From Haloferax marisrubri (lineage in GTDB: Archaea > Halobacteriota > Halobacteria > Halobacteriales > Haloferacaceae), in assembly GCF_001469875.2 (NCBI RefSeq), contig NZ_LOPW02000005.1, positions 224,100 through 288,099 on the forward strand: a DNA stretch of 64,000 nt, written 5' to 3'. A program made the position numbers and the translations under genes. Positions 51,490-61,210 of this stretch are shown here, piece after piece (position 1 is the first letter of the stretch; each line of letters starts with the position of its first letter). Under the pieces are notes generated by a model that was given only the letters and a program-made list of their open reading frames with translations, searched no databases and was not told the origin of the DNA.

Positions 51490-52700
51490 CACGCGACCGC
51501 CTCCTCGAAGCCGGTCAGGTCGCTTCTCGACCCGACCGCGTAGATGGTGTCGCCCGCGGAGACCGCTTGGTCGCCTCGCGGCGCAATCGTCCAGTTCCCG
51601 CCGTGTCGGACCGCGAGGACCGCCACGCCGTAGGCGTCGCGGACGCTCGCGTCGCCGAGCGTCACGCCGTCGAGCGGGCTCTCGGAGCGAACCGAGAGCC
51701 GCGAGAAGCGCTTGCCGGCGCGGCGAAGCAGGGAGACGAGTTCGAACTCCCGGCGGACGCCGCGGGAGGTGACGACGAACCGCTCCACGTCGCTTCCGAG
51801 GAGCGGTTCGACCTTCCCCCGGTCGACCGCGAGCGTGACGCGACCCTCGCCGCCGACGGCCGTCGGCGCGCGCGGCGCTGCCTTCGGCGCGTCCGCGTCG
51901 TCTTCGTCGCCGTCGGATTCGCTCGGAGTCTCGATGACCGACTCGACCCCGGCGACGCTCGCCGGGACGGTGCCGCCGTCGGTGACGACGACCACGTCGT
52001 CGCCCCGCGCGAGGCCGGTCGGCACGAGCGCCGTCACCGACACCGCGCGCTTGCCCGCCGGGAGTCGCTTCGAGAGGCCGCCGACCGGGGCCGCGGCGGA
52101 GACGGTCGCGCGGGCCCGCTCGTCGAGTCTGACTTCGACGGCGGCGAGGTCGAACTCGTTTTGCAGACGGTCGGCGAACCGCGATTCGAGTTCCACGAGC
52201 GGGATGTCGGCGGGGAACGTCCACTCTCCGTTGCGGATTCCGGTGCGGATGTCCAGCGGGACCGGCGGGTAGCCCTCGATGTCGCCGACCTCGCCGGTGA
52301 CGGTGACGCTGACCTGCCCGCGGCCGCCGACGAGTTCGACCACGTCGGTCGAAAGCGACCGCTCGGTGAGCTTTCGAAGCGACATCTTCCGCGGGATGTC
52401 GTTGGCGAAGGCGTCGCCGCGGTTGTGCGCGTACAACGAGCCCATCAGGACGACCAACAGCGCGACCGTCAGCCTGACCTGGTTTTCCGACTGCGTAATC
52501 GTCGGGTCGGCCAGCGCCATGAGGCCGCCGCTCGCGCCCGCGATGGCGACGCTGAGAACGACGACGGCGAGCCCCGGAACGGTGACGCCGGTGACGTAGC
52601 GGAAGCCGAAGCCGAGGAGCCACGCGACGGCGGCCGGCACGAGCCCCGTGAGGATGCCGAAGTACAGCCCGTAGACGACTTCGACGGGGAGTGAAGCCAT
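51489..52700 (-). CDS. Membrane protein with C-terminal TrkA-C (RCK_C) domain, first of a tandem pair
   Basis: The 403-residue protein starts MASLPVEVVYGLYFGILTGLV and has three TM segments (to about residue 90). SLYAHNRGDAF and GEVGDIEGYPPVPLDIRTG follow, then the C-terminal RCK_C-like module (SVRDAYGVAVLAVRHGG, then GDTIYAVGSRSDL). It shares its layout and the GDIEGY motif with the next gene, so the two arose by duplication. It is divergent from the K+ channel gene at 52801, 100 bp apart. An ATG chosen at 52700 puts the first TM right at the N-terminus. Confidence 0.82.
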   Translation of the reverse strand: MASLPVEVVYGLYFGILTGLVPAAVAWLLGFGFRYVTGVTVPGLAVVVLSVAIAGASGGLMALADPTITQSENQVRLTVALLVVLMGSLYAHNRGDAFANDIPRKMSLRKLTERSLSTDVVELVGGRGQVSVTVTGEVGDIEGYPPVPLDIRTGIRNGEWTFPADIPLVELESRFADRLQNEFDLAAVEVRLDERARATVSAAAPVGGLSKRLPAGKRAVSVTALVPTGLARGDDVVVVTDGGTVPASVAGVESVIETPSESDGDEDDADAPKAAPRAPTAVGGEGRVTLAVDRGKVEPLLGSDVERFVVTSRGVRREFELVSLLRRAGKRFSRLSVRSESPLDGVTLGDASVRDAYGVAVLAVRHGGNWTIAPRGDQAVSAGDTIYAVGSRSDLTGFEEAVA

Positions 52701-52800
52701 GGGCCGGTACACTCGCCGCCGGAATAAAGACGTGACGGCGCGCCCGTGACGGGCCGATACCCGACCGCTTTTGGCCTCGGACGCCAGAACTGGGAGAGAC

Positions 52801-54030
52801 ATGGCTTCCGTACGCGACTGGGTCGGTGCCCGCGCGACCATCGGGACGGTGTTCGTCGCCGCCGTCCTGTCGGTCGCCATCGGCATCCTCAACATCAGCT
52901 CCCCGGTCGCCGGCGGCGTGCTGGCACCGTACATCCCGGAGGCGGTCCGCATCACCGCCGGTTTCACCGGGACGCTGACGGGCTTTCTGCTCCTCGCGAG
53001 CGTCTTCGGGCTCCGGCGACGCTACCGCGCCGCGTGGTACTCGACTGCGGTGTTGCTCCCGGTGACCGCCGCACAGGGGCTCATCCAGTCGCCCGAGCGG
53101 GCGGCACCGCTCGTCGGCCTCTCGCTTATCAGCCTCGCGCTCTTGGTCTTCAACTACAAGGCGTTCGACCGCGACCTCGACCTGACGGCGACACAGCTGT
53201 CGGCGCTCCTCGCCATCGCGGGGGCACAGACGTACACGACCGCCGGCGCGTGGGCGCTCAGAGAGCAGTTCAACGGCATCGACACGCTGTTCGACGCGTT
53301 CTACTTCGGCGTCGTCACCGGAAGCACGGTCGGCTACGGCGACATCTACCCGCAGACAGCTATCGCCAGACTGTTCGGGATATCGGCGCTCCTCATCACG
53401 GTGGCGACGTTCGCCGTGGCGCTCGGTGTCCTGCTCACGCCCGCAATCGAAGCCCGACTCACCAAAGCACTCGGACGTATGACCGAATCACAACTCGACA
53501 TCCTGGAGAACCACGTCCTCGTCCTCGGCTACGGGGAACTGACCGAACCGATTCTCGAAGAGCTCGGCGACCGCGCCCGCGTCGTCATCGTCACGCCCGA
53601 CGAGGCCCGCGCCAAGCGCCTCACCGACCGCGGCTACGACGTTGTGACCGACGACCCGAGCGACGAGGAGGCGCTCCAGCGGACCCGCGTCGACGCCGCT
53701 CGCTCCGTCGTCGTCGCCACCAACAACGACGCCGAAGACGCGCTGGCCATCCTCACGGCGCGACAGCTCAACCCCGATATCCACATCGTCGCGTCGGCGA
53801 CCCAGCGGGAGAACGAGCGAAAACTCCGCCGCGCCGGGGCCAACACCGTCATCAGCCCGGCGGCGCTCGGCGGCCACTTCCTCGCCGAGTCCGCCGTCGG
53901 CGGGAGCGGCCTCGAAACCATCGAGGAACGACTGCTCGACGAACAGCCCACCGACCCGACCGAAGACGAGACGGTCCAGACGAACGGGGCGGGCGAGGCC
54001 GGCGACCCCGGTCCAGACGGCCAGAACTGA
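52801..54030 (+). CDS. Six-TM-type potassium channel with RCK domain
   Basis: The 409-residue protein has about six TM segments with the pore loop YFGVVTGSTVGYGDIYP, a canonical TVGYGD K+ filter (residues about 174-182). A C-terminal RCK_N domain follows with ENHVLVLGYGELTEPILEELG and RVVIVTPDEARAK, and an acidic tail. It lacks the voltage-sensor Arg ladder. K+ flux regulated by a ligand such as NAD(H) is likely. The start at 52801 is favoured over 52771 because the preceding ten residues are polar and unlike the family. Divergent from the RCK_C pair. Confidence 0.9.
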   Translation: MASVRDWVGARATIGTVFVAAVLSVAIGILNISSPVAGGVLAPYIPEAVRITAGFTGTLTGFLLLASVFGLRRRYRAAWYSTAVLLPVTAAQGLIQSPERAAPLVGLSLISLALLVFNYKAFDRDLDLTATQLSALLAIAGAQTYTTAGAWALREQFNGIDTLFDAFYFGVVTGSTVGYGDIYPQTAIARLFGISALLITVATFAVALGVLLTPAIEARLTKALGRMTESQLDILENHVLVLGYGELTEPILEELGDRARVVIVTPDEARAKRLTDRGYDVVTDDPSDEEALQRTRVDAARSVVVATNNDAEDALAILTARQLNPDIHIVASATQRENERKLRRAGANTVISPAALGGHFLAESAVGGSGLETIEERLLDEQPTDPTEDETVQTNGAGEAGDPGPDGQN

Positions 54031-54119
54031 CGAGGCCGGCGACCTCGGTCACAAACGCGAACTGACCCCGATGCCGGCTCCGACTCCGACTCCGATTTCT
54101 CCGTGTCGTTTCCGTTCCG

Positions 54120-55556
54120 TTAGTGCCCGCGGTCGAACACCGAAACGTCGCAGTCTATCTCGCGGATGCGCTCGAACGTCGGCGGCGAGATGAACCGCGA
54201 GGCGGGCGAGCGGTCGCCGCTGGAACCGAGCACCACGAGGTCGTAGGTGGCGGCGTTCGAGGTGATGAAGTCGGTCACGTCGGAGCGGGCGACCCGCGTC
54301 TCGATGTTGCCGTCCGCCGTCTCGACCAAGTTGGCGAGTTTCGACTCCGCGGGCCGCCGTTCGACCTCCGAGGAGATGCACGTCGTGACGCTCACGCTCC
54401 CAGTCTTCCCGGCGAGACGCGTCGCGAAGTCTATCATCGCGTGGGCGGCGTCGCCCGGCCGCGAGACGAGCACGAGGATGCGCCGCCAGCGGTAGGTCTC
54501 GCCGGTCGAGCGGAACGCCACGGTGTCGTAGGTCCCGCCGAACAGGCCGCGGATGTAGTCCGAAAGCAGGCCGCGGTCCTCCTCGTACGGGACCACCACG
54601 AGGTCGGAGTTGGTGTTGGCCGCGGCCTCGGTCGTCGCCGTCAGCGGGTCGCCCCGGGCGACGGCGACCTCGACGGGCACGCCCAGTTGGGTCCGCAGTT
54701 TGTGGGCGCAGGATTCGAGGCGCTCGACCGACGCGTCGGCGTCGGTGTCGAGTTCGCCGCCGGCGGTCGTGTCCGCGGCCGCACCCGTGTCCGCGTCGCC
54801 CCCCGTGGTCGCTTCCGGTGGGAGCACGTCGAGGAGGACGACCTTCCCGGCGCTGTGGGCGGCGGCGAGTCGGGCGGCGAAGAACGCCGTCTGGGTCGCC
54901 GCCTCGCCGCGCATCGGGACGAGGACGTGGTCGTCGCCGCGGACGGTCCCGTAGAGGTACTCCGCGCGGCGCTCGTAGAACTGCTCGCGCCAGACGGTGA
55001 ACGCGATGGCGATGACGACGCTGGCGAAGAAGATGCTCACCACGTACTCCTCGGGGTTCACGTCGCCCGTGACGAGCGTCAGGAGCGCCGTCGAAAACGC
55101 GGAGGGCGCTTCCACGTCGAGGAGCCACGTCGTGACGCCCGCGAGGAAGATGGCGAGCGCCGCCGACGACGGGTGAACGAGCACAGTCCCGGTCGTGCCG
55201 TACGCCCACCCGGTGAAGCCGACGGCGACGAGGCCGCAGAGCGCGCCGACCGTGAGGGCGACGACGAACTTCACGGGCGACGCGTACCGCCCCTCGGGGT
55301 CCGAAAACAGCGTGTACGACCCCGACGCGAGCGGGGGGAAAAGCAGGAACGAGAGCGTGCTGACCGAGTTGGAGATGAGCGTCACCACCGCGATGAGCAC
55401 GGGGATGATGAGGAGAATCGAGAGGTGAAGCAGGTTGTTCGTGTTCTCTATCCAGCGGCCGAACGCCACCATCTCGCGCCGCTCTATCCGACGGATTCGG
55501 GCGCGGAGCGCGCCGGCGCGTGCGACCGCTCGGGCCGCGAGATGGCGGAGGTCCAC
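54120..55556 (-). CDS. HPP-domain membrane protein fused to UspA domains
   Basis: The 478-residue protein has an HPP-like four-TM domain (about 40-185, with LSFLLFPPLASGSYTLFSDPEGRYA near 80-105 read in parts). Two universal stress domains follow (about 205-340 and 350-478). The second carries VVLGSSGDRSPASR, close to the ATP-binding G-2x-G-9x-G(S/T) pattern. HPP transporters move nitrite and other small ions. The UspA fusion suggests nucleotide control. It converges with the K+ channel gene, 90 bp between the stops. Confidence 0.85.
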   Translation of the reverse strand: MDLRHLAARAVARAGALRARIRRIERREMVAFGRWIENTNNLLHLSILLIIPVLIAVVTLISNSVSTLSFLLFPPLASGSYTLFSDPEGRYASPVKFVVALTVGALCGLVAVGFTGWAYGTTGTVLVHPSSAALAIFLAGVTTWLLDVEAPSAFSTALLTLVTGDVNPEEYVVSIFFASVVIAIAFTVWREQFYERRAEYLYGTVRGDDHVLVPMRGEAATQTAFFAARLAAAHSAGKVVLLDVLPPEATTGGDADTGAAADTTAGGELDTDADASVERLESCAHKLRTQLGVPVEVAVARGDPLTATTEAAANTNSDLVVVPYEEDRGLLSDYIRGLFGGTYDTVAFRSTGETYRWRRILVLVSRPGDAAHAMIDFATRLAGKTGSVSVTTCISSEVERRPAESKLANLVETADGNIETRVARSDVTDFITSNAATYDLVVLGSSGDRSPASRFISPPTFERIREIDCDVSVFDRGH

Positions 55557-55565
55557 GGCGCTCGA

Positions 55566-56294
55566 CTACGCGAGGTCGGTGACGGCGTCCAGCGTGATGG
55601 AGATGGCGCGCTCGACGTTGTTCTTCGCCTTTTCGGGGAGTTCCTCGTCGGAGTCGGCTCCCTTCTGCGTTCCGGCGACGAGGTTGCCGTCGACCGTGCA
55701 GATGGCCCCGGCGCGGAGGCCCTTCCGGCGGGCGAGCGAGAACACCGTGGCGGCCTCCATCTCGATGGCGAGCAGGCCGGCGGCGTTCCAGTCTTCGACG
55801 TAGTCGTCGGACTCGTTGTAGAACGCGTCGTCGGAGACGATGGGACCGACGTGAACGTCCTCGTCGTTGGCTTCGGCCGAGTCGACGAGCGAGGTGAGCA
55901 CGTCGTAGTCGGGGACGGCCGGGTACACCTCGGACTCGTAGCGCTTCGAGGTCCCTTCCTCCTTGGCCGCGCCGGTGGCGACGATCATGTCGCCGACTTC
56001 GATGTCTTCCTGCAGCGCGCCGATGGTGCCGACGCGGATGAACGTCTCGACGCCGACGCGGGAGAGTTCCTCGATGGCGATGGCGGCCGAGGGACAGCCG
56101 ATGCCGGTCGAGGAGATAGTGAGCGGGACGCCCTCGTACTCGGCGTTGACGACCTTGTACTCGCGGTTCTGCGCGACTTCCTCGACGTTCTCGCACTGCT
56201 TTGCGATGCGGTCGACGCGCCCGGGGTCGCCCGGGATGAGTGCGATGTCGTTCACGTCGCCTTCTTCGACGAGGAGATGGGGCTGTTTCGCCAT
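55566..56294 (-). CDS. udp: Uridine phosphorylase family nucleoside phosphorylase
   Basis: The 242-residue protein begins MAKQPHLLVEEGDVNDIALIPGDPGRVDRI, with the phosphate-binding GDPGR. It shows STGIGCPSAAIAIEEL and the ribose-binding AIEMEAATVFSLARRKGL. It cleaves uridine or other nucleosides with phosphate to base and ribose-1-phosphate. The ATG at 56294 is the natural start; upstream frame is open but has no family character. A PfkB kinase and DeoC lie within 4 kb, which points to nucleoside catabolism. Confidence 0.9.
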   Translation of the reverse strand: MAKQPHLLVEEGDVNDIALIPGDPGRVDRIAKQCENVEEVAQNREYKVVNAEYEGVPLTISSTGIGCPSAAIAIEELSRVGVETFIRVGTIGALQEDIEVGDMIVATGAAKEEGTSKRYESEVYPAVPDYDVLTSLVDSAEANDEDVHVGPIVSDDAFYNESDDYVEDWNAAGLLAIEMEAATVFSLARRKGLRAGAICTVDGNLVAGTQKGADSDEELPEKAKNNVERAISITLDAVTDLA

Positions 56295-56435
56295 GTACCG
56301 ACCCACTCGGGTCGCGGGCAAAAACGACGCGGTTCGACCGGGGGCGGTAAGGCCCACTCTACCGGCCGCTATCCTCGGGCTAACGCGGACTGGTCGGCGG
56401 CTAACTAACGGCGTCGGTCGCCTCTCGGTCGCTAT

Positions 56436-56924
56436 ATGGCTTCCCACGAGACCACGCTCACGTCCCCGGCTGCGTCTCGCTCCGCGGCCCGGCGAGCAGG
56501 CTGGCAGTTCTGGGCGCATGCGGCGGCCGCTAGCCCGCGCGTACTCGCTTTCGTCACGCTCGCATCGGTGAGCCTCGGCGTGCTCCCGCTGTACGAACCA
56601 GTCTGGTGGTGGGATATCGTAATGCACGCGACCTGTAGCGCGTGCATCGTGGCGTGGGCGTACCGACTCGGAGTGACGGCGACCGCGGGTCTCGCAGCGC
56701 TCCTCGCAGTCAGCGCCGGCTGGGAACTCCTCGAACTCGCCGTCCCGAACTACGCGCTCATCGCGGGAGGCGCGCTCGACACGGCAGGGGACTTCGCCTC
56801 GAACGTGGCAGGATGGGGGGTCGCGACGCTGGTCAGGCAGAGCGTCGCAGACCTCGGTTCGATGACTGACCGAGACTGCGGCGGCCAAGCAAGTGAACAG
56901 CCCGCCGTCACGCGAACCCGGTAA
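56436..56924 (+). CDS. Small integral membrane protein, DUF2238/VanZ-like pattern
   Basis: The 162-residue protein has four hydrophobic segments, with WWWDIVMHATCSACIVAWAY (about 57-76) and SAGWELLELAVPNYAL (about 94-110) holding His, Asp and Glu in membrane-near positions. These fit the family pattern of WxDxxxH ... WEL(L)E seen in DUF2238-like membrane proteins. No catalytic role known. The 3' end overlaps the next gene's 3' end by 17 nt (convergent). Confidence 0.65.
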   Translation: MASHETTLTSPAASRSAARRAGWQFWAHAAAASPRVLAFVTLASVSLGVLPLYEPVWWWDIVMHATCSACIVAWAYRLGVTATAGLAALLAVSAGWELLELAVPNYALIAGGALDTAGDFASNVAGWGVATLVRQSVADLGSMTDRDCGGQASEQPAVTRTR

Positions 56925-57432
56925 AAAGCGCCGGCGCGAGGACCAACAGGGTCGCGCCGAAGACGAGCGAGGAGCGGAGCCACTGCCCGCGGACCGCCGT
57001 CGCGCGCTCCTCGTAGATGCGTCGCCCGGCGCGCGGGAGGACGAACCGGGCGAACGCGACGTAGATGAACGCCACGACGACCGCCGTCGCGACGAGGTGC
57101 GACGGGAGGTCGACGCCGGCGACCCCGACGTCCGGCACGACGACGTCGGTGGCGAGGTAGACGAACGCGTAGAGCACGCCGGCGAGCGCGCCGGCGACGT
57201 GGTGGACGACGTTCGCGTCGCCGAAGCTCACTTCGTCCGGCGTCGTCCGGCGGACGACCGCCGCGGCGACGTAGGCGGGGGTGAAGCCCTCGTCCTGTCG
57301 CCACATCGGGATGGCCATCACGACCGCGGCCGCGACGCCGACGACCGCGCCGAGGAGCAGTCGCCCGGCGACCGCGCCGAGGTTCGAGACGGCGTCGAGG
57401 GCGGCGATGGCGGCCGGGAGGTGGTCCAACAT
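56908..57432 (-). CDS. Membrane protein of unknown function
   Basis: The 174-residue protein has four TM segments, the first at LLLGAVVGVAAAVVMAIPMW (about 25-45), others around 78-95, 110-130 and 150-172. The loop DANVVHHVAGALAGVLYA and the charge pattern do not match a family I can name. It lies between the membrane gene at 56436 and the PfkB kinase (69 bp downstream of its stop). Confidence 0.7.
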   Translation of the reverse strand: MLDHLPAAIAALDAVSNLGAVAGRLLLGAVVGVAAAVVMAIPMWRQDEGFTPAYVAAAVVRRTTPDEVSFGDANVVHHVAGALAGVLYAFVYLATDVVVPDVGVAGVDLPSHLVATAVVVAFIYVAFARFVLPRAGRRIYEERATAVRGQWLRSSLVFGATLLVLAPALFTGFA

Positions 57433-57501
57433 CGTCCCGACGAATGGCTGGTGAGAATAAAACTGGTCGGGTCGGAGCCGAGCGGCGTGGCGGGCGGCGG
57501 C

Positions 57502-58419
57502 TCAGCCCTCGACGAGGTCGTCCAATCGCCGCCAACTGAGTTGCGTCCGCGCGCCCGGTTCGGCCGCGGTGAGCGCCCCGCAGGCGTTAGCGACCGCCAG
57601 CGCCCGCTCGTAGGTGGCTCCGTCGAGGCGGGCGGCGATGAAGCCCGAGGCGAAGGCGTCGCCCGCGCCGGTCGTGTCCACCGCGTCGACGGGGTAGCCG
57701 GGGTGGACGTGTCGGTCGTCGCCGTCTCTGACCTCCGCGCCGCGCGGGCCGTGTTTGAGGACGAGCGTCGTCCGCGCGAGCGCTTCGGCCACGTCGGATA
57801 CGGGTTCGGCGTCGGCGTTCCGGCCGCGCTGGACCGCCGCCTCGCCGAGCGCGGTGGCGGCCTCGCGGTCGTTGAGAAAGACGTAGTCAACCTCGCGGAG
57901 CGCGTCGGCGTAGCCCCGGTCGCCCACGCGCCGCCCGGGGTCGAAGCTAACCGTCGTCTCGACCTCGTGGGCCCGTCTGGCGAGCGTCGCGGCCGTGTCG
58001 GGCGACTGGCTCGTCAGGTGGAGGTGGTCGGCCGACGCGAGCGGGTCGGTCGGGAGGTCGGTCGCCTCGAACGCCTCGTTGACGCCGGGCGAACCGAGGA
58101 CGAACACCTCGCCCGCGGCGTCGACGACGATGTACTTGACCGTGGTCGGGCCGCGGTCGACGCTGACGACGTGGCGGCAGTCGACGCCCTTCGAGGCGAG
58201 TTCGGCGACGGCGGCGTGGCCGTGTTCGTCGTCGCCGACGCTCCCGAGGAGCGCGGCGGGCACGTCGAGGCCGACGAGGCCGCTGGCGACGTTGGCGGCG
58301 CTGCCGCCGCCCGCGCCGACCCGCGACTCGACGGTCGCCTCGCCGTCGGGCTCCGGCAGCGCGTCCACGCGGAGGGTGACGTCCCAGTTCACGTGGCCGG
58401 CGCAGATGACACGGGACAT
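57502..58419 (-). CDS. PfkB-family carbohydrate kinase
   Basis: The 305-residue ribokinase-fold kinase starts MSRVICAGHVNWDVTLRVDA, shows RVGAGGGSAANVASGLVGL (substrate region), and ends with the signature VDTTGAGDAFASGF, which includes the catalytic Asp. Sugar or nucleoside substrate is not readable. In halophilic archaea a PfkB kinase phosphorylates ribose-1-phosphate in a pentose bisphosphate route, and a nucleoside phosphorylase is 1.2 kb away. That is a plausible but unproven assignment. The ATG at 58419 is the natural start. Confidence 0.9.
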   Translation of the reverse strand: MSRVICAGHVNWDVTLRVDALPEPDGEATVESRVGAGGGSAANVASGLVGLDVPAALLGSVGDDEHGHAAVAELASKGVDCRHVVSVDRGPTTVKYIVVDAAGEVFVLGSPGVNEAFEATDLPTDPLASADHLHLTSQSPDTAATLARRAHEVETTVSFDPGRRVGDRGYADALREVDYVFLNDREAATALGEAAVQRGRNADAEPVSDVAEALARTTLVLKHGPRGAEVRDGDDRHVHPGYPVDAVDTTGAGDAFASGFIAARLDGATYERALAVANACGALTAAEPGARTQLSWRRLDDLVEG

Positions 58420-58532
58420 GCGTCCCCGTAGGTCGGTTCGCCGGTGGGATAACTCCCCCGGGTCGGGCGACGGGAGCGCGAAGAAAAAGCGAGAGTGCGG
58501 AGGCGGGCGGCCCCCCGAACGGGGTCGCGGCC

Positions 58533-59342
58533 TCAGCCGGCGATGGCGAACAACAGGAGGTTGTGGACGCCGGGACCGAGACCGACGGCGGCGACGAGGC
58601 CCAAGAGGAGCGCCCCCTCGGTCGGGTCTTCGCGGACGTAGTCGGCGAGTAAGGCGACCACGAAGCCGGCCACGACGAGTTTCACGAGGACGAACAGCCA
58701 GCCGACGCCGATGACCTCCGCGGTCGGGAGCGCCGCGGCGGCTTCGAGGATGACGCGCGACAGCGGCGTCCGCTCGCCGAAGCCGAGCACGTCGATGCCG
58801 ACGGCGGTCGACAGCGCGTCGAGGGCGTGCCCGAAGATTGCGAGCAGGCCGAGCGACCCCGCGGCGGCCGCCTCGGGTGCGACCCGGGTCACGATTCGCC
58901 AGGTCAACGGAGTGGCCGCGAGCGCGGCGACGAGGGCGACGCCGGGCCAGACGACGGAGAGCGTCCCGGCGGCGAGGCCGATAAAGAGCGCAAAGCCGGC
59001 GAGTCCGGCCGCGACGAGCGCGCCGGGTACCGCGAGCGCCGTTGGCGAGTCGAGGTCGGCCGCGTCGAGCGCGAGCCACGACGCGCCGGCGACGACAGCC
59101 ACGGAGAGATAGACCGCGGGCGTGCCGGCGAGCGGTTCGACCGCGGGCGGGAGCGCGTCGATGACGTAGAGGACGTGCAGCGCCGACCCCGACACCATCC
59201 ACGGGACGAGTGCGGCGACGTGGGCGGGCGTGACCGTCGGTCGCGTGCGACGCAGTCCGACGCCGACGCCGACGAGTCCCGCGACGAGGGCGACGAGGTA
59301 GGGAAGCGGCGGGAGCGCGAATCCCTCGGGGAGAATGGCCAT
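58533..59342 (-). CDS. DUF63-family integral membrane protein
   Basis: The 269-residue protein has about seven or eight TM segments with little loop. [19 protein letters not shown] starts it, [19 protein letters not shown] and [22 protein letters not shown] are the family's conserved segments, with polar His/Asp in the membrane. DUF63 is archaea-specific and uncharacterised. It is divergent from deoC, 66 bp apart. Confidence 0.82.
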   Translation of the reverse strand: MAILPEGFALPPLPYLVALVAGLVGVGVGLRRTRPTVTPAHVAALVPWMVSGSALHVLYVIDALPPAVEPLAGTPAVYLSVAVVAGASWLALDAADLDSPTALAVPGALVAAGLAGFALFIGLAAGTLSVVWPGVALVAALAATPLTWRIVTRVAPEAAAAGSLGLLAIFGHALDALSTAVGIDVLGFGERTPLSRVILEAAAALPTAEVIGVGWLFVLVKLVVAGFVVALLADYVREDPTEGALLLGLVAAVGLGPGVHNLLLFAIAG

Positions 59343-59380
59343 GCAGGAGGCGCGGCGGGGCGGCGTGAAAGCCTTACGTT

Positions 59381-59386
59381 CTTTAG
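59381..59386 (+). promoter_or_regulatory. TATA-like box of deoC
   Basis: CTTTAG is about 25 nt before the ATG at 59409, giving a leaderless mRNA. Confidence 0.45.
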
Positions 59387-59408
59387 CCTCGGGTCGCCTC
59401 GACAGGGT

Positions 59409-60047
<639 letters not shown>

Positions 60048-60061
60048 GTCGGCTGTCTGGC

Positions 60062-60101
60062 GGTCTTGTAGTTTTGCAGTTTTGCGGTTTCGCGGTTTCG
60101 T
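60062..60101. repeat. Five tandem 8-bp repeats
   Basis: Units GGTCTTGT, AGTTTTGC, AGTTTTGC, GGTTTCGC and GGTTTCGT follow one another between deoC and the antiporter gene. Consensus is RGTTTYGC. It could be a slippage product or a protein-binding array. Confidence 0.75.
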
Positions 60102-60131
60102 GAACGTCGCGTCCGTCGCGGGCCCAACATT

Positions 60132-60138
60132 GATTATT
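60132..60138 (+). promoter_or_regulatory. TATA-like box of the antiporter gene
   Basis: GATTATT is centred about 26 nt before the ATG at 60161. Confidence 0.45.
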
Positions 60139-60160
60139 CGACTCCCGAGAACCCAGTACC

Positions 60161-61159
60161 ATGCTCCGAGGCGGACCCGTCGTTCAAATCGGCGTGATTC
60201 TCGTGTCAGTACTGGGGCTCTGGGTCGGCGCACGGCTGTTGGTCGACGCCGCCGTCCGGTCGGCTCGGCGGTTCGGCCTCTCGGAGCTCACTATCGGGCT
60301 GACAATCGTCGCAATCGGGACATCGACGCCGGAGCTCTCGGTCGCGGTCGACGCCGCGTACAAGGGGTTGGGCGACATCGCGGTCGCCAACGTCCTCGGC
60401 TCGAACATCTACAACGTGGCGTTCGTGTTGGGCGTCATCTCGCTGCTCCGGGTGATTCCGGTCGCGGAGTCGCTCATCTCCCGCGACGGTGCCGCCCTGC
60501 TGGCGAGCACGCTCCTCGGCGGACTGGTCCTGTTCGACCTCCGGGTCACGAGGCTCGAAGGCGTCCTCTTAGTCGGGGCGTTCGTCGCCTACACGGCGTA
60601 TCTGCTCCGCGGCACCCAGACGGAAGCCGATGGAGTGACCGGGCAACCGACCGAGCAATCGACCGACCAACCGCTCGGCGACGGCGGCGTGACCCGCCCG
60701 ATAACCGAACGAATCGACTTCCCCGGGCGAGACGCCGTGTTCCTCGTGGGCGGGTTGGCGCTGGTGGTGGTGAGCGGCGACTACATGGTGCTCGCCGCCT
60801 CGGAACTGGCCCGCGGTGCCGGCGTCTCCGAGTGGGTCATCGGCGGAACAATCGTCGCGGCGGGGACGTCGACGCCGGAGTTCGCCGTCTCGCTCGTCGC
60901 GCTTCGACGGGGGAGTCTCGGCGTCTCGGTGGGCAACGTCGTCGGGAGCAACATCCTCAACATCACGGGTATCGTCGGCGTCGCGGCAATCGCCAGCCCG
61001 CTCGCGGTGAGCGCCTCGGCGCTCGGGACGCTCGCGTGGCTCGTCGCGGTCACTCTCCTCATAGTCGCCGCGCTCTGGACCGGGAGAGTCCTCTCCCGGT
61101 TGGAGGGTGCCTTCTTCGCGACCTCCGAGGTCACGCGGTGGATACTGGGGCTCATCTGA
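60161..61159 (+). CDS. Ca2+/Na+ antiporter (CaCA/NCX-like)
   Basis: The 332-residue membrane protein shows the two alpha repeats of cation/Ca2+ exchangers: VAIGTSTPELSVAVDAAY with IAVANVLGSNIYNV, and VAAGTSTPEFAVSLVAL with VSVGNVVGSNILNI. The Glu in each GTSTPE(L/F) binds the cation. About ten TM helices, with a hydrophilic middle loop containing Thr/Gln. It probably exports Ca2+ or Na+ across the membrane. The gene stands alone between deoC and the convergent propeller genes. Confidence 0.92.
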   Translation: MLRGGPVVQIGVILVSVLGLWVGARLLVDAAVRSARRFGLSELTIGLTIVAIGTSTPELSVAVDAAYKGLGDIAVANVLGSNIYNVAFVLGVISLLRVIPVAESLISRDGAALLASTLLGGLVLFDLRVTRLEGVLLVGAFVAYTAYLLRGTQTEADGVTGQPTEQSTDQPLGDGGVTRPITERIDFPGRDAVFLVGGLALVVVSGDYMVLAASELARGAGVSEWVIGGTIVAAGTSTPEFAVSLVALRRGSLGVSVGNVVGSNILNITGIVGVAAIASPLAVSASALGTLAWLVAVTLLIVAALWTGRVLSRLEGAFFATSEVTRWILGLI

Positions 61160-61210
61160 GGGTAGCGGTCACCCGAGGCGGCCCTATCGAGCGCCCCCTG
61201 AACTGCTCTC

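Noticed and set aside
50011..52623. One 870-residue minus-strand frame that seems to fuse both RCK_C genes
   Set aside because: Two separate proteins with their own TM starts are clear in two different frames; the long frame reads the upstream gene out of frame in its first half.
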